DNA from: Romboutsia lituseburensis DSM 797 | Lineage (GTDB): Bacteria; Bacillota; Clostridia; Peptostreptococcales; Peptostreptococcaceae | Direction: 5' to 3' | Length of the DNA: 64,000 nt | Assembly (NCBI RefSeq): GCF_900103615.1 | Contig: NZ_FNGW01000005.1 | Location: forward strand, 248,001-312,000 | Shown: piece by piece, positions 8,844 through 17,431 of the stretch | How the letters are laid out: every line of letters starts with the position of its first letter | How positions within the stretch are numbered: the stretch's first letter is position 1 | Translations under genes and position numbers: made by a program | Notes under the pieces: model-generated | What the model was told of the DNA's origin: nothing | What the model saw: the letters and a program-made list of their open reading frames with translations, nothing else | Database searches by the model: none

Positions 8844-10574
8844 TTAAATAGACAATGACAGTTTTACTAATTTATCAATTTCACTTTGAAATTTATTTAT
8901 TAATTCACTATTATTTTCACTTTGTTTTAAGACTTTTATAATTTTTATAGATAAATCTTCTATTTTTTCATAATTTTCATCTTTAAATATTTTTATTTTC
9001 ATTACTTTATTAGGATAATAATCATATATATTTTTACTTATTTTTTTTCCAGTTATTTTAAAATATTTTTCATATATAGAAGAATTAAGTATTCCTACTA
9101 AATACTCATAAGAAAACTCATTTTTATACTCATCCTTAATATAAAAAGAATATACATCTGCACTACAATAATTAAAATTATAGTCTATTGCAAATCTGTT
9201 TTCTTTGCATTTATAAGGATACATTATTTTTACTTGTTCAAATAAAAATTTTTCCCTTCCCCATTGAAGTTCATACCATTTCCTAATATTTTTTTTACAC
9301 TCTCTCCTATTTAATAATTTTTCTTTATATTTACCAATTATCTCCTCAATTTCAAAAGGATATTCTTCTTCATATTTTATATCATTAGAATATATTAATT
9401 TCTTTTTACTATGTTTGACTATGTATTTTGATATATCCTTATTTTTTATCCAGGATTTTAAGATGCTTTTATCTACCTTATCTACTAATTCACTTTGACT
9501 ATCAATTATAAAGGCTTTGTCACACCCTGATATAATACCTTGAAAACTAATAGCTATTTCATCTAATGTATAATTACACTTTTTATGTATATTCTCTAAG
9601 AATAGCTTATCATCTTCATTAACTATTAACCATTCTTCATTTAAATATCCTTGTTTTATATTAATTTTTTCAAACAATTCCCCTCTAACTAATTCATTTA
9701 AGTCTATATTGTTGTTTAGTTGGAAAGTTTCATCTTTAATTTTAAAAAAGTCTATGTTTTCATCTATAGTTTCTTTTTTAAATGTTAATATGCAACTACA
9801 AATTCCTATATTTCTAAATATAGAGCATCCTAAAAAATCTACTATTTCCTTTATATTTATATTTTTACTTATATAATATCTTAAATATTTACCCGAAGGA
9901 CTTTCTAAGAAATATCTAGGTGTTATTATACTTCCAACTCCATTTTTATCTAATAAGTCTATTATTTTTTTATAAAAGCAGTAATAAAGATCTGATTTAT
10001 CTTTATAAACTTCTTTATAAATTTTCATTATTTCTTTCTTATAATCATTATTAAGTTTTTTATGACCTACATATGGTGGATTTCCTATTATATAATCAAA
10101 TTTTTCATTCCATTCATAACATAAGCTATCACAACAATATAAATTAAATTTTTCTATATTAGAATTACACTGCTTATCTTTTAAACTTAATTTTAATATT
10201 TCAATAGCATTTGAATCTATATCAGCTCCATAAATACAATTTGTTATTATATGGCTATGAATATTATCAATATTCCAATAATCATATCCATATAACTTAC
10301 TCAACTCAAATAAATTTGTTTCAATAAGCTCATATAAAGTGTCATACACTTCCAACAGAAAATTTCCACATCCACACGATATATCAAGTACTTTAGGAGA
10401 TGGATTTTTTAGTATATCATGATGTTTCAACGTATTTTCTATAATATATTTTACAATAAACTTAGGTGTATAATATATTCCATTTCCCTGTCTAACTTCA
10501 ATACTCAAATTATTTTCGTAATTTTTCGATAATTTAAAATTATCCTTTCTTACAATCTCTATCTCTAGCCCCAT
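8844..10574 (-). CDS. camA: Solitary DNA adenine methyltransferase, CamA orthologue
   Basis: A 576-residue N6-adenine methyltransferase. The SAM-binding motif DISCGCGNFL is at residues 64-73 and the catalytic motif NPPYVG at 165-170. A C-terminal TaqI-like target-recognition region contains REKFLFEQVKIMYPYK and NIYDYYPNKVMKI. Length and many stretches match my memory of C. difficile CamA (577 residues), including GIYYTPK, NPPY.GHKKL and RRECK. CamA methylates the last A of CAAAAA and affects sporulation. There is no PD-(D/E)XK nuclease domain and no neighbouring restriction gene, so it is an orphan. The ATG at 10572-10574 follows GGAGGGG. It is flanked by two patatin-like genes. Confidence 0.93.
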   Translation of the reverse strand: MGLEIEIVRKDNFKLSKNYENNLSIEVRQGNGIYYTPKFIVKYIIENTLKHHDILKNPSPKVLDISCGCGNFLLEVYDTLYELIETNLFELSKLYGYDYWNIDNIHSHIITNCIYGADIDSNAIEILKLSLKDKQCNSNIEKFNLYCCDSLCYEWNEKFDYIIGNPPYVGHKKLNNDYKKEIMKIYKEVYKDKSDLYYCFYKKIIDLLDKNGVGSIITPRYFLESPSGKYLRYYISKNINIKEIVDFLGCSIFRNIGICSCILTFKKETIDENIDFFKIKDETFQLNNNIDLNELVRGELFEKINIKQGYLNEEWLIVNEDDKLFLENIHKKCNYTLDEIAISFQGIISGCDKAFIIDSQSELVDKVDKSILKSWIKNKDISKYIVKHSKKKLIYSNDIKYEEEYPFEIEEIIGKYKEKLLNRRECKKNIRKWYELQWGREKFLFEQVKIMYPYKCKENRFAIDYNFNYCSADVYSFYIKDEYKNEFSYEYLVGILNSSIYEKYFKITGKKISKNIYDYYPNKVMKIKIFKDENYEKIEDLSIKIIKVLKQSENNSELINKFQSEIDKLVKLSLSI

Positions 10575-10668
10575 ATTCCCCTCCAAATAAAGCAACTTAT
10601 CATTTGTTTATTTATAACTTTATTTAAATCTTCTCTATTGTAAATCTATTATATAAATTATAGCACAA

Positions 10669-11574
10669 TTATTTGTTCCAATTTTCTTGTATCCATTTGA
10701 AGTGCTTTGTTATATCATAATTATTACCTAAATCTGTTAAATATTGTAAAGACTCACAATCATCCATTCCGATATCTTTATCTATTCTAGGGTTGATTCT
10801 CTCATAATTGTCCTCTAACAACATCTTAGAAAATATTTGGCTCATTTGGGCATTTCCATCTAATGTCATCGATATAATTGGAAAATCTGGGTTTTTACTT
10901 ATAATCCAGTCTAACGCTCCCCAAGATGTTGTGTCCTGTTTTATACTATTAAAATTATATCCTGTTCCTAAGGATAGTAATCTTATATCCTCCTTATATT
11001 TTCCTATCTCTTTAGACATTGAATGAATCACACATGCCAATCCTGGATCTGTAGCTATTATTCCTCCATCTATATGATTTTGATATGTTGGAAAAAATAC
11101 AGGTGCAGCGCTACTTGACATTGCTACATCTATAACTCTTGCATTCTCTGTGGGAGAGTTAGGTATATTATTATAAAAGATAGGTTTCCATTCACTAGTT
11201 TCACTTCCAATGTAAAAACTTGGTATAACTACTAATTTCCCTAAATCTTTTAACTTTAATTTTTCAGGAAAAACACTTAGTAAAAGCTCTTTTAAATTTG
11301 CATTGTTATACTTAGGTCTTAACATTTCAGAATATGATTTATCAAATATATAATCTACATTTTCTTGAGAATACAACTGACTTACTTCACTACAACTTAA
11401 TCCATACGCTAGACCTAATGCTATTAAACTCCCCGTTGATGTTCCTCCTATCATATTAGTATTTCTTATTATATCTGGCATTTTTTTTTGTATGTTCTCA
11501 AATATGCAGATGCTTAAAGCTCCTCTTAGGCCTCCTCCATCAAAAGAAACTATATTAAAATTAGAGTTTTCCAT
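10669..11574 (-). CDS. Patatin-like phospholipase (second)
   Basis: A 301-residue patatin-family acyl hydrolase, more like the plant-patatin/CapV branch than the first patatin gene. The oxyanion motif is DGGGLRGAL (from residue 12), nucleophile Ser46 is in GGTSTGSL, and Asp169 is in the HIDGGIIATDP motif. It has no signal peptide. I start it at the ATG 11572-11574 because of the GGGGGTAAG ribosome-binding site; the longer GTG-initiated frame would include that site. It lies about 90 bp upstream of camA on the same strand. Possible roles are membrane-lipid turnover or a lipase effector; context alone does not decide. Confidence 0.88.
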   Translation of the reverse strand: MENSNFNIVSFDGGGLRGALSICIFENIQKKMPDIIRNTNMIGGTSTGSLIALGLAYGLSCSEVSQLYSQENVDYIFDKSYSEMLRPKYNNANLKELLLSVFPEKLKLKDLGKLVVIPSFYIGSETSEWKPIFYNNIPNSPTENARVIDVAMSSSAAPVFFPTYQNHIDGGIIATDPGLACVIHSMSKEIGKYKEDIRLLSLGTGYNFNSIKQDTTSWGALDWIISKNPDFPIISMTLDGNAQMSQIFSKMLLEDNYERINPRIDKDIGMDDCESLQYLTDLGNNYDITKHFKWIQENWNK

Positions 11575-11620
11575 TATCTTACCCCCATAATAAAAATACA
11601 CTTTAGTGTATATCTATGCA

Positions 11621-11648
11621 TAAAAAAATAGGATGTTTCCATCCTATT
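11621..11648 (-). terminator. Terminator after the GGDEF-EAL gene
   Basis: On the minus strand AATAGGATG (11640-11648) pairs with CATCCTATT (11627-11635) around a GAAA loop and is followed by T residues. Confidence 0.85.
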
Positions 11649-11667
11649 ATATATTTGATATCTTTAG

Positions 11668-13323
11668 TTATTTTAAAAGTTTTTTATATTCATATATTTC
11701 TATTGGCTTTGAAAATGCATATCCTTGAACAACTTCACATCCAGTAGACTTTAATACCTCTACTTGATTTCTATTTTCTACACCTTCACATACTGTACTT
11801 AAACTTAAATTTTTTGATAAGCTTAAAATTGACTTTACCATAACCTCTGTTCTCTCATTATTTTCTATATCTAATAATAAAGATCTATCTAATTTTAATA
11901 CATCTATAGGTATATCCTTTAAATTGCTCAAATTTGAATTTCCAGTTCCAAAATCATCCATGGCTACCTTTATGCCTAATGATTTTATATCAGTTAATTT
12001 TTTGTTTATAAAATCAATATCATTTAATGCGGTTGTTTCAGTTATTTCTACTTCTATTAACTTTGGGTCTACTCTATACTTAGTAAGTATAACTTTTAGA
12101 TTTTCTATTAAATCTGGCTGGTATAATTCAACTCTTGATAAATTGATTGCAACAGGAACTACGTTTATACCTTCTTCTGTCCATTCTTTTATTTTAGAAC
12201 AAACTTCTTCAAAGACCCACTTTCCTATATTATTTATAAACCTTGTTTTTTCAGCTATAGGTATAAATGCCATAGGACTTATCATTCCTATAGTTGGATG
12301 TTGCCATCTTATTAAAGCTTCTGATCCCACTATTTTTTCATTATTAATATTAAATTTAGGTTGATAGTGTAATATTAACTCATTGTTTTTTATAGAAGAA
12401 AACAGATCTTGCTCTAACTGCATAAGTCTTTTCTTTTCTTGACTTAACTTTTCGTCAAATATAGCATAATTTTGGTACCTATATTCCTTTGACTTTAATC
12501 TAGCCATATCTGCGTTATCTATTATTTTTTTTATATTAGATTCTTCCTGTATATCATAAATTCCTATAGATAAATCTATATTTATATCTATATCTGAACT
12601 TGATATGTTTCCTATTTTATTAGTTATAGTTTGGGCTATATAGGGAATTTTTTTTTCTTTATTATATAGTTCCATTATAATTCCAAAAACATCACCTGTT
12701 AACCTACCATAAACTATCCTATCTCCAAAGTATAATTTTAAATTTTTAGAAATACACTTTAGAATTTCATCTCCTGTTTTATATCCATACACATCATTTA
12801 TTAATTTAAATTTATCTATATCAAAACTTACCATTATACAATTACTTGATTTTCGATTTTGTAAATAACATTTTGCTTCCAAAACAAATTTATCATAATT
12901 TATAAGTTCAGTTAAAGCATCTTTAGATATTGCTGATTTAATTTGCTTAGAATTATATTTTTTTGTTTCTTTTATAATTAAATATATTAATACTATACAT
13001 GATATAAGAATTACTATGATACAACTTACTATTCTTTTTATATCTTTTTCCTCTAAAAATATAAATCTTAGGTTGTTTGCACCTTTAGTTTCATTTTGTC
13101 CCTTAATTACTCCAATATATCTTTTATTTTCTTTTGATGAATTCCCTACATTTTTATTTAACTGGATATTTATCGATTCTATATCAATAGAGTTTTGATA
13201 TTCTGTATTTTTCATAATCGCCCTAGTATGTATTAAAAAAAATACATTTACTAATAATACTATAACTAAAAAGGTTACAATATATACGGTGTTTTTTTTC
13301 AACATATTATTAAATTTTTCCAT
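11668..13323 (-). CDS. Membrane GGDEF-EAL protein, probable c-di-GMP phosphodiesterase
   Basis: A 551-residue protein with two membrane segments (about 13-33 and 98-118) bracketing a short outside loop, then a GGDEF domain (about 130-290) and an EAL domain (about 310-548). The cyclase signature reads TGDVF at 209-213 instead of GGDEF, so synthesis is unlikely. The EAL domain keeps SEALIRW (EAL at 335-337), EVEITET, MDDFGTG, KLDRSL and CEGVE, the residues expected for metal-dependent c-di-GMP hydrolysis. The degenerate GGDEF may act as a GTP-sensing regulator, as in other proteins of this type. The gene is monocistronic with its own terminator. In clostridia c-di-GMP controls surface adhesion and motility. 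Confidence 0.92.
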   Translation of the reverse strand: MEKFNNMLKKNTVYIVTFLVIVLLVNVFFLIHTRAIMKNTEYQNSIDIESINIQLNKNVGNSSKENKRYIGVIKGQNETKGANNLRFIFLEEKDIKRIVSCIIVILISCIVLIYLIIKETKKYNSKQIKSAISKDALTELINYDKFVLEAKCYLQNRKSSNCIMVSFDIDKFKLINDVYGYKTGDEILKCISKNLKLYFGDRIVYGRLTGDVFGIIMELYNKEKKIPYIAQTITNKIGNISSSDIDINIDLSIGIYDIQEESNIKKIIDNADMARLKSKEYRYQNYAIFDEKLSQEKKRLMQLEQDLFSSIKNNELILHYQPKFNINNEKIVGSEALIRWQHPTIGMISPMAFIPIAEKTRFINNIGKWVFEEVCSKIKEWTEEGINVVPVAINLSRVELYQPDLIENLKVILTKYRVDPKLIEVEITETTALNDIDFINKKLTDIKSLGIKVAMDDFGTGNSNLSNLKDIPIDVLKLDRSLLLDIENNERTEVMVKSILSLSKNLSLSTVCEGVENRNQVEVLKSTGCEVVQGYAFSKPIEIYEYKKLLK

Positions 13324-13497
13324 AATAATTCCCCTATAAATTTTTTGTTTATTTGTTATTTACTGGATATTTTAGATATATAATGTATTATAATTTACTA
13401 AATAAGCTAAATCAATGATTTTGATAAAATTTGCAACCGGTTCCTCATTATAATTATTTTTATATTTTTTTATTATTTATATATTATAAAATATAAA

Positions 13498-13533
13498 AAT
13501 AATGCATAGCATGTTTTTATGCTATGCATTATT
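13498..13533 (-). terminator. Terminator after the amidase gene
   Basis: A 15-bp stem, AATAATGCATAGCAT with its complement at 13519-13533, begins next to the amidase stop codon. On the minus strand it is followed by a T-rich stretch. Confidence 0.85.
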
Positions 13534-13534
13534 T

Positions 13535-14401
13535 TTATTTACTATGTTCATCTAAAAAAGTTAATACTCCTTGGGCTATGCCTTCAGATAATTGATTTTG
13601 GTATTTTTCATCTAAAAGTTTTTGCTCTTCTTTATAATTACTTATAAATCCACATTCAACTAATGCTGCTGGCATAGTTGTATCCCTTAAAACTTGGAAT
13701 ATATCTTCTTTAGTGCCTCTATCTCTCATTTTTATATATGATCCAATCGTATGTTGTATAGTTTCAGCTAAATGCGAAGACTTATCATTAGAAGGAGCAT
13801 TAGCTCTATAGTAAGTTTCAATTCCATACGCACTATCTCCTCCAGCTTCTGCATTCATATGTATAGAAACTAATACATCTGCATTTTGAGTTTCTGCCGT
13901 TTTTACTCTTTCTGATGCTTCTACAAATTTATCTTCTGTCCTAGTAAGTACAACTTGTACATCATTTTGCCTTGATAATATGCCTGCAACTTTTTTACTG
14001 ATTTCAAGAGCCAAATCTTTTTCATATACTTTTTTCTCTGACTTATTATTTCTAGTGCTATATCCTTTATTTCCAGGATCTTTACCTCCATGACCAGGAT
14101 CAACAACTACAGTATATTTTTTTTGAAGTCCATCGGTTTGCTCTTCTTCTATGTTAAATTGTTTTTGGGCTTCTAATGATTTCTGTTTTTCTATCTCAGC
14201 TTGCTTTTTTGCTTCTATATTTTTTGCTACAGTAGATATACCTGTAGTCGCTTTAACCATCCCAAACATAAATATACCTATCATACTAAATAATAGTATC
14301 AACTTTTTTTTATTAATTCTTTTTTTTCTCTTCTTAGTAATTTTCCTCTGTGATGTGTTTTTGACTTTTGTTTTGTTATTAACTCTTTTTTTGGTTGACA
14401 T
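13535..14401 (-). CDS. Membrane-anchored N-acetylmuramoyl-L-alanine amidase (Amidase_3)
   Basis: A 288-residue peptidoglycan amidase that cleaves the bond between MurNAc and L-Ala. It has a strongly basic N-terminus, one membrane helix (about 33-50), a Lys/Glu/Gln-rich linker (about 60-90) and a catalytic Amidase_3 domain to the end. The zinc ligands are visible as DPGHGGKDPG (His104), the EKDLALEI Glu, the VSIHMNAEAGG His and the catalytic Glu of ALVECGFIS. Unlike the other amidases in the window it has no choline-binding or CWB2 repeats, so it is held by the membrane helix. It lies just downstream of uppS on the same strand, an arrangement I remember from C. difficile. Confidence 0.93.
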   Translation of the reverse strand: MSTKKRVNNKTKVKNTSQRKITKKRKKRINKKKLILLFSMIGIFMFGMVKATTGISTVAKNIEAKKQAEIEKQKSLEAQKQFNIEEEQTDGLQKKYTVVVDPGHGGKDPGNKGYSTRNNKSEKKVYEKDLALEISKKVAGILSRQNDVQVVLTRTEDKFVEASERVKTAETQNADVLVSIHMNAEAGGDSAYGIETYYRANAPSNDKSSHLAETIQHTIGSYIKMRDRGTKEDIFQVLRDTTMPAALVECGFISNYKEEQKLLDEKYQNQLSEGIAQGVLTFLDEHSK

Positions 14402-14513
14402 TATTGTACCTTCCCCTAAATTATTTACAATAAGTGTATTTTATCACCTAAAGTGGGATATTTCAACATATGTCATCTATTATTATATATATCTTGTTAT
14501 TAAAAATTTAAAT

Positions 14514-15158
14514 TTATCCTCCTAATGTTATATCTTGTTTGTTGTACCAGCTAAAAGCATCTGGTATATGATTTTCATTAAATGCAGGCCAGTAGTCATC
14601 AACAACATAGAAATCCGCATAAATAGATTGAACTGGTAAAAATCCACTTAAACGTCTTCGTCCTCCCCATCTTATAATTAAATCTAATCTCGAAATATCA
14701 AATGACTGTATGTTTTCTTGTATATTATTCTTATTTACCTGTTGAGCTTCAGCCAAAGTATTTAAATCCCAGTGCCATCCATAATTAACTAATAAATTTG
14801 CTTTTATTTGCCCTTCTTTTGGCTCACATCTTTTAGTGTATGGTAATAACTCCTTTGGAAACATTGGCGATTTGGTATTTCCTATTACTAAAAGAGCTGC
14901 ACCCTCATTTATAAGTAAGTTTGCTGCATCTACACATGCTTTTGTAAATGCTTCAGTCTGATATGATGGTCTTTTTGTGTTATCTGTAGTAAATCCATAA
15001 AAAGTAACTTCATCTACACCTAAATCTCTACACTGTCTATATGCATAAAGACCTGGATCCAATCCACTTTCATATCCTTTTTCTTTTGTCATTCCTTGAT
15101 TTTGAGCCCATCTTCTATTTCCATCTGGTATTATACCTACATGTTTTGGTATTCTCAT
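14514..15158 (-). CDS. uppS: Short-form undecaprenyl-diphosphate synthase family protein
   Basis: A cis-prenyltransferase that elongates farnesyl-PP with isopentenyl-PP to make the undecaprenyl carrier used by wall polymers. The substrate Asp12 is in IPDGNRRWA, and the C-terminal RWGGRRRLSGFLPVQSIYAD motif is intact. At 214 residues it is shorter than the usual 230-260 and may have a truncated helix or a different chain length. Its position in the surface-polymer region, apart from any rseP or cdsA cluster, fits a second UppS supplying carrier for surface polysaccharide. The ATG follows GAGAGGTG. Confidence 0.9.
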   Translation of the reverse strand: MRIPKHVGIIPDGNRRWAQNQGMTKEKGYESGLDPGLYAYRQCRDLGVDEVTFYGFTTDNTKRPSYQTEAFTKACVDAANLLINEGAALLVIGNTKSPMFPKELLPYTKRCEPKEGQIKANLLVNYGWHWDLNTLAEAQQVNKNNIQENIQSFDISRLDLIIRWGGRRRLSGFLPVQSIYADFYVVDDYWPAFNENHIPDAFSWYNKQDITLGG

Positions 15159-15407
15159 ATATTTTCACCTCTCTATATTGGTGATTATTTACATTTTTTA
15201 AGAATATTACTCCATGTTTATCAAATAATAATTAATAATATAGTTTATTGTATTGATTGCTTTAATAAAAAAAATATAGTAGACTAATAATTAATAGTTG
15301 CCATAATTTTATAAATTTTACATTTTTTACATCACGGATGCAAGTTATATATCTGTAATTATAAATTTATGGTTTTATATATTATAAGTAATTACTAGGA
15401 GGTTCTT

Positions 15408-15875
15408 ATGAAAAAGTCAGTAATATTATTGTTTGCTTTAATATTAACGCTAGGTTTAATAGGATGTTCTAAAAAAAGTGAAGTAAAGGATATTCCTGTT
15501 AGTGACATCAAATCTGCAATAAATACTGAGTCACTTTTACCTATACAACCTATCGCAGATATTGATGCTAAAGAATTCCATGCATTCGAAAAGGTAAAGG
15601 ATAAAATTAAAGAAGGCTTTGTAATTCAAGCCCTTATAAATGTAAAATTACAAGATGTATTTGTAGTTAAGACAGATGATGTAGATTCTGTAAAAAAAGC
15701 AATAGAAGATTATAAATCTAACTCTTTAAAGCTATTTGGTGATGGGTACGGTGGAGAAGAAAACGTAGATGCTGTAAATAATTCTATTTTAGAAAGTAAG
15801 GGTAATTATGTTTACTTTATAGCTACTAAAAATGCTAAAGATATTGAATCTAAAATTTTAGAAATTATAGAATAA
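15408..15875 (+). CDS. DUF4358 lipoprotein
   Basis: A 155-residue lipoprotein. A hydrophobic signal ends in the lipobox LIGC (Cys20), followed by charged residues. The mature part has the DUF4358 pattern (PF14270): a conserved start, the paired VFVVKTDDVDSVKKAIEDY segment and a YVYFIATKNAKDIESKI C-terminal segment. DUF4358 proteins have no known activity. The start is supported by AGGAGG five bases before ATG. It is followed by the MBOAT and DHHW genes on the same strand, so a link to surface O-acylation is possible but unproven. Confidence 0.88.
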   Translation: MKKSVILLFALILTLGLIGCSKKSEVKDIPVSDIKSAINTESLLPIQPIADIDAKEFHAFEKVKDKIKEGFVIQALINVKLQDVFVVKTDDVDSVKKAIEDYKSNSLKLFGDGYGGEENVDAVNNSILESKGNYVYFIATKNAKDIESKILEIIE

Positions 15876-16040
15876 ATTTTTAAAGATGTTTTAAAATACA
15901 TTCATTTGACTATTTTAAAACATCTTTTCATTTGATTAAATTATATATAATTTAAATATGTACATAGTATTGTGAAATACGCTTAAATTTACAATACAGT
16001 ATAGCTTATATAAATTTATTTTTGAGGGGTTGGTGATATT

Positions 16041-17417
16041 TTGGTTTTTAGCAGTATTACATTTTTATTTTATTTTCTACCTTTGGCTTTATTTTGCTAC
16101 TTCTTATCTCCAAATAAATTTAAAAATTTTATTTTATTAGGCTTTAGTTTGATTTTTTATGCATGGGGTGAACCTATTTATATTTTAGTAATGCTATTTT
16201 CTTGTATAGTTGACTATATAAATGCAATATTAATAGATAAATATAGAGGTACTTTAAAATCAAAATTAGCACTAATTTGCTCTATCTCAATAAATTTAAG
16301 TGTATTGGCATTTTTTAAATATACCGACTTTGCTATATCTATATTTAATGATGTATTTTATACTAACTTCGATTTATTAAATATAGCATTGCCTATTGGT
16401 ATTAGCTTTTATACATTTCAAACTATGTCCTATACTATTGATGTTTATAGAAATGAAGCTCCTATTCAAAAAAACATTATTTCTTTAGGTGCTTTTGTTA
16501 CCCTATTCCCTCAGTTAGTAGCTGGACCAATTGTAAGATATTCTGATATAGCTTCACAACTAAATCAAAGAGTTCACAGTATAGATAAAGTCTACGATGG
16601 AATCTATAGATTTATTTTAGGACTTTCTAAAAAAGTTATTTTAGCTAATAATCTAGGCATTATTTGGACTAATATAAAGTTCTTGCCATCAAATTCTATA
16701 TCAACATTTACAGCTTGGCTTGGTATCATTTGTTTTACACTTCAAATTTACTTCGATTTTTCCGGTTACTCTGATATGGCTATTGGATTAGGTAAAGTTT
16801 TTGGTTTTAATTTTTTAGAAAATTTTAACTATCCCTATATATCAAAGTCTATTACTGAATTTTGGAGAAGATGGCATATATCTTTAGGCATATGGTTTAG
16901 AGACTATGTTTATATTCCTTTAGGGGGTAATAGATGTTCAAAGTCAAGATGGTTTTTCAATATATTTGTGGTATGGTTCTTAACAGGATTATGGCATGGC
17001 GCTAGTTTCAACTTCATTATATGGGGACTTTATTTTGGATTAATTTTAATTTTAGAGAAACTATTCCTATTAAATTTACTAAATAAAATCCCAAAGTTTG
17101 TTAATCATATTTATGTTATGTTTTTAGTTATAATAAGTTTTGTTATTTTTGATATTACTAACATAATGGATATGTTTAATTACTTTAAATCCATGTTTAG
17201 CTTTAATAATATTTTAATTGATAAAACTTTCTACTATTACTTAGTACCAAATATCTTTCTATTAGTTTTTGCTATCATGGCATCTACACCTTTTATAAAA
17301 AATCAGTTAAATAAATTTAAATTATTAAGGTTTATAACATTAATCTCTGGGTTAATATTATCAACTGCATTTTTGATAGATTCATCTTTTAATCCATTTT
17401 TATATTTTAGATTTTAA
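16041..17417 (+). CDS. MBOAT-family membrane O-acyltransferase (AlgI/PatA-like)
   Basis: A 458-residue polytopic protein that moves acyl (usually acetyl) groups across the membrane onto cell-surface sugars. The family core is visible as FPQLVAGPIVRY, FWRRWHISLGIWFRDYVYIP and LTGLWHGASFNFIIWG, including the invariant active-site His of the last motif. It starts at a TTG preceded by GAGGGG; no better-placed ATG is present. The next gene, 14 bp downstream, encodes a DHHW/AlgJ-like partner. MBOAT plus SGNH-like pairs typically O-acetylate exopolysaccharide or wall polymer. The target here is probably the surface polymer of this locus. Confidence 0.93.
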   Translation: MVFSSITFLFYFLPLALFCYFLSPNKFKNFILLGFSLIFYAWGEPIYILVMLFSCIVDYINAILIDKYRGTLKSKLALICSISINLSVLAFFKYTDFAISIFNDVFYTNFDLLNIALPIGISFYTFQTMSYTIDVYRNEAPIQKNIISLGAFVTLFPQLVAGPIVRYSDIASQLNQRVHSIDKVYDGIYRFILGLSKKVILANNLGIIWTNIKFLPSNSISTFTAWLGIICFTLQIYFDFSGYSDMAIGLGKVFGFNFLENFNYPYISKSITEFWRRWHISLGIWFRDYVYIPLGGNRCSKSRWFFNIFVVWFLTGLWHGASFNFIIWGLYFGLILILEKLFLLNLLNKIPKFVNHIYVMFLVIISFVIFDITNIMDMFNYFKSMFSFNNILIDKTFYYYLVPNIFLLVFAIMASTPFIKNQLNKFKLLRFITLISGLILSTAFLIDSSFNPFLYFRF

Positions 17418-17431
17418 CAGGAGGAGAAAAA

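Noticed and set aside
8844-10574. Interpretation of the methyltransferase as part of a restriction-modification system
   Set aside because: There is no nuclease domain in the protein and no endonuclease or specificity gene nearby; it matches the orphan CamA type.
11924-12364. Antisense frame within the GGDEF-EAL gene
   Set aside because: It lies opposite the conserved EAL domain with no ribosome site and no recognisable domain.
13425-13450. Possible c-di-GMP (GEMM) riboswitch upstream of the GGDEF-EAL or amidase gene, prompted by a GCAACCGG segment
   Set aside because: The conserved GEMM core and its paired stems could not be found on either strand.
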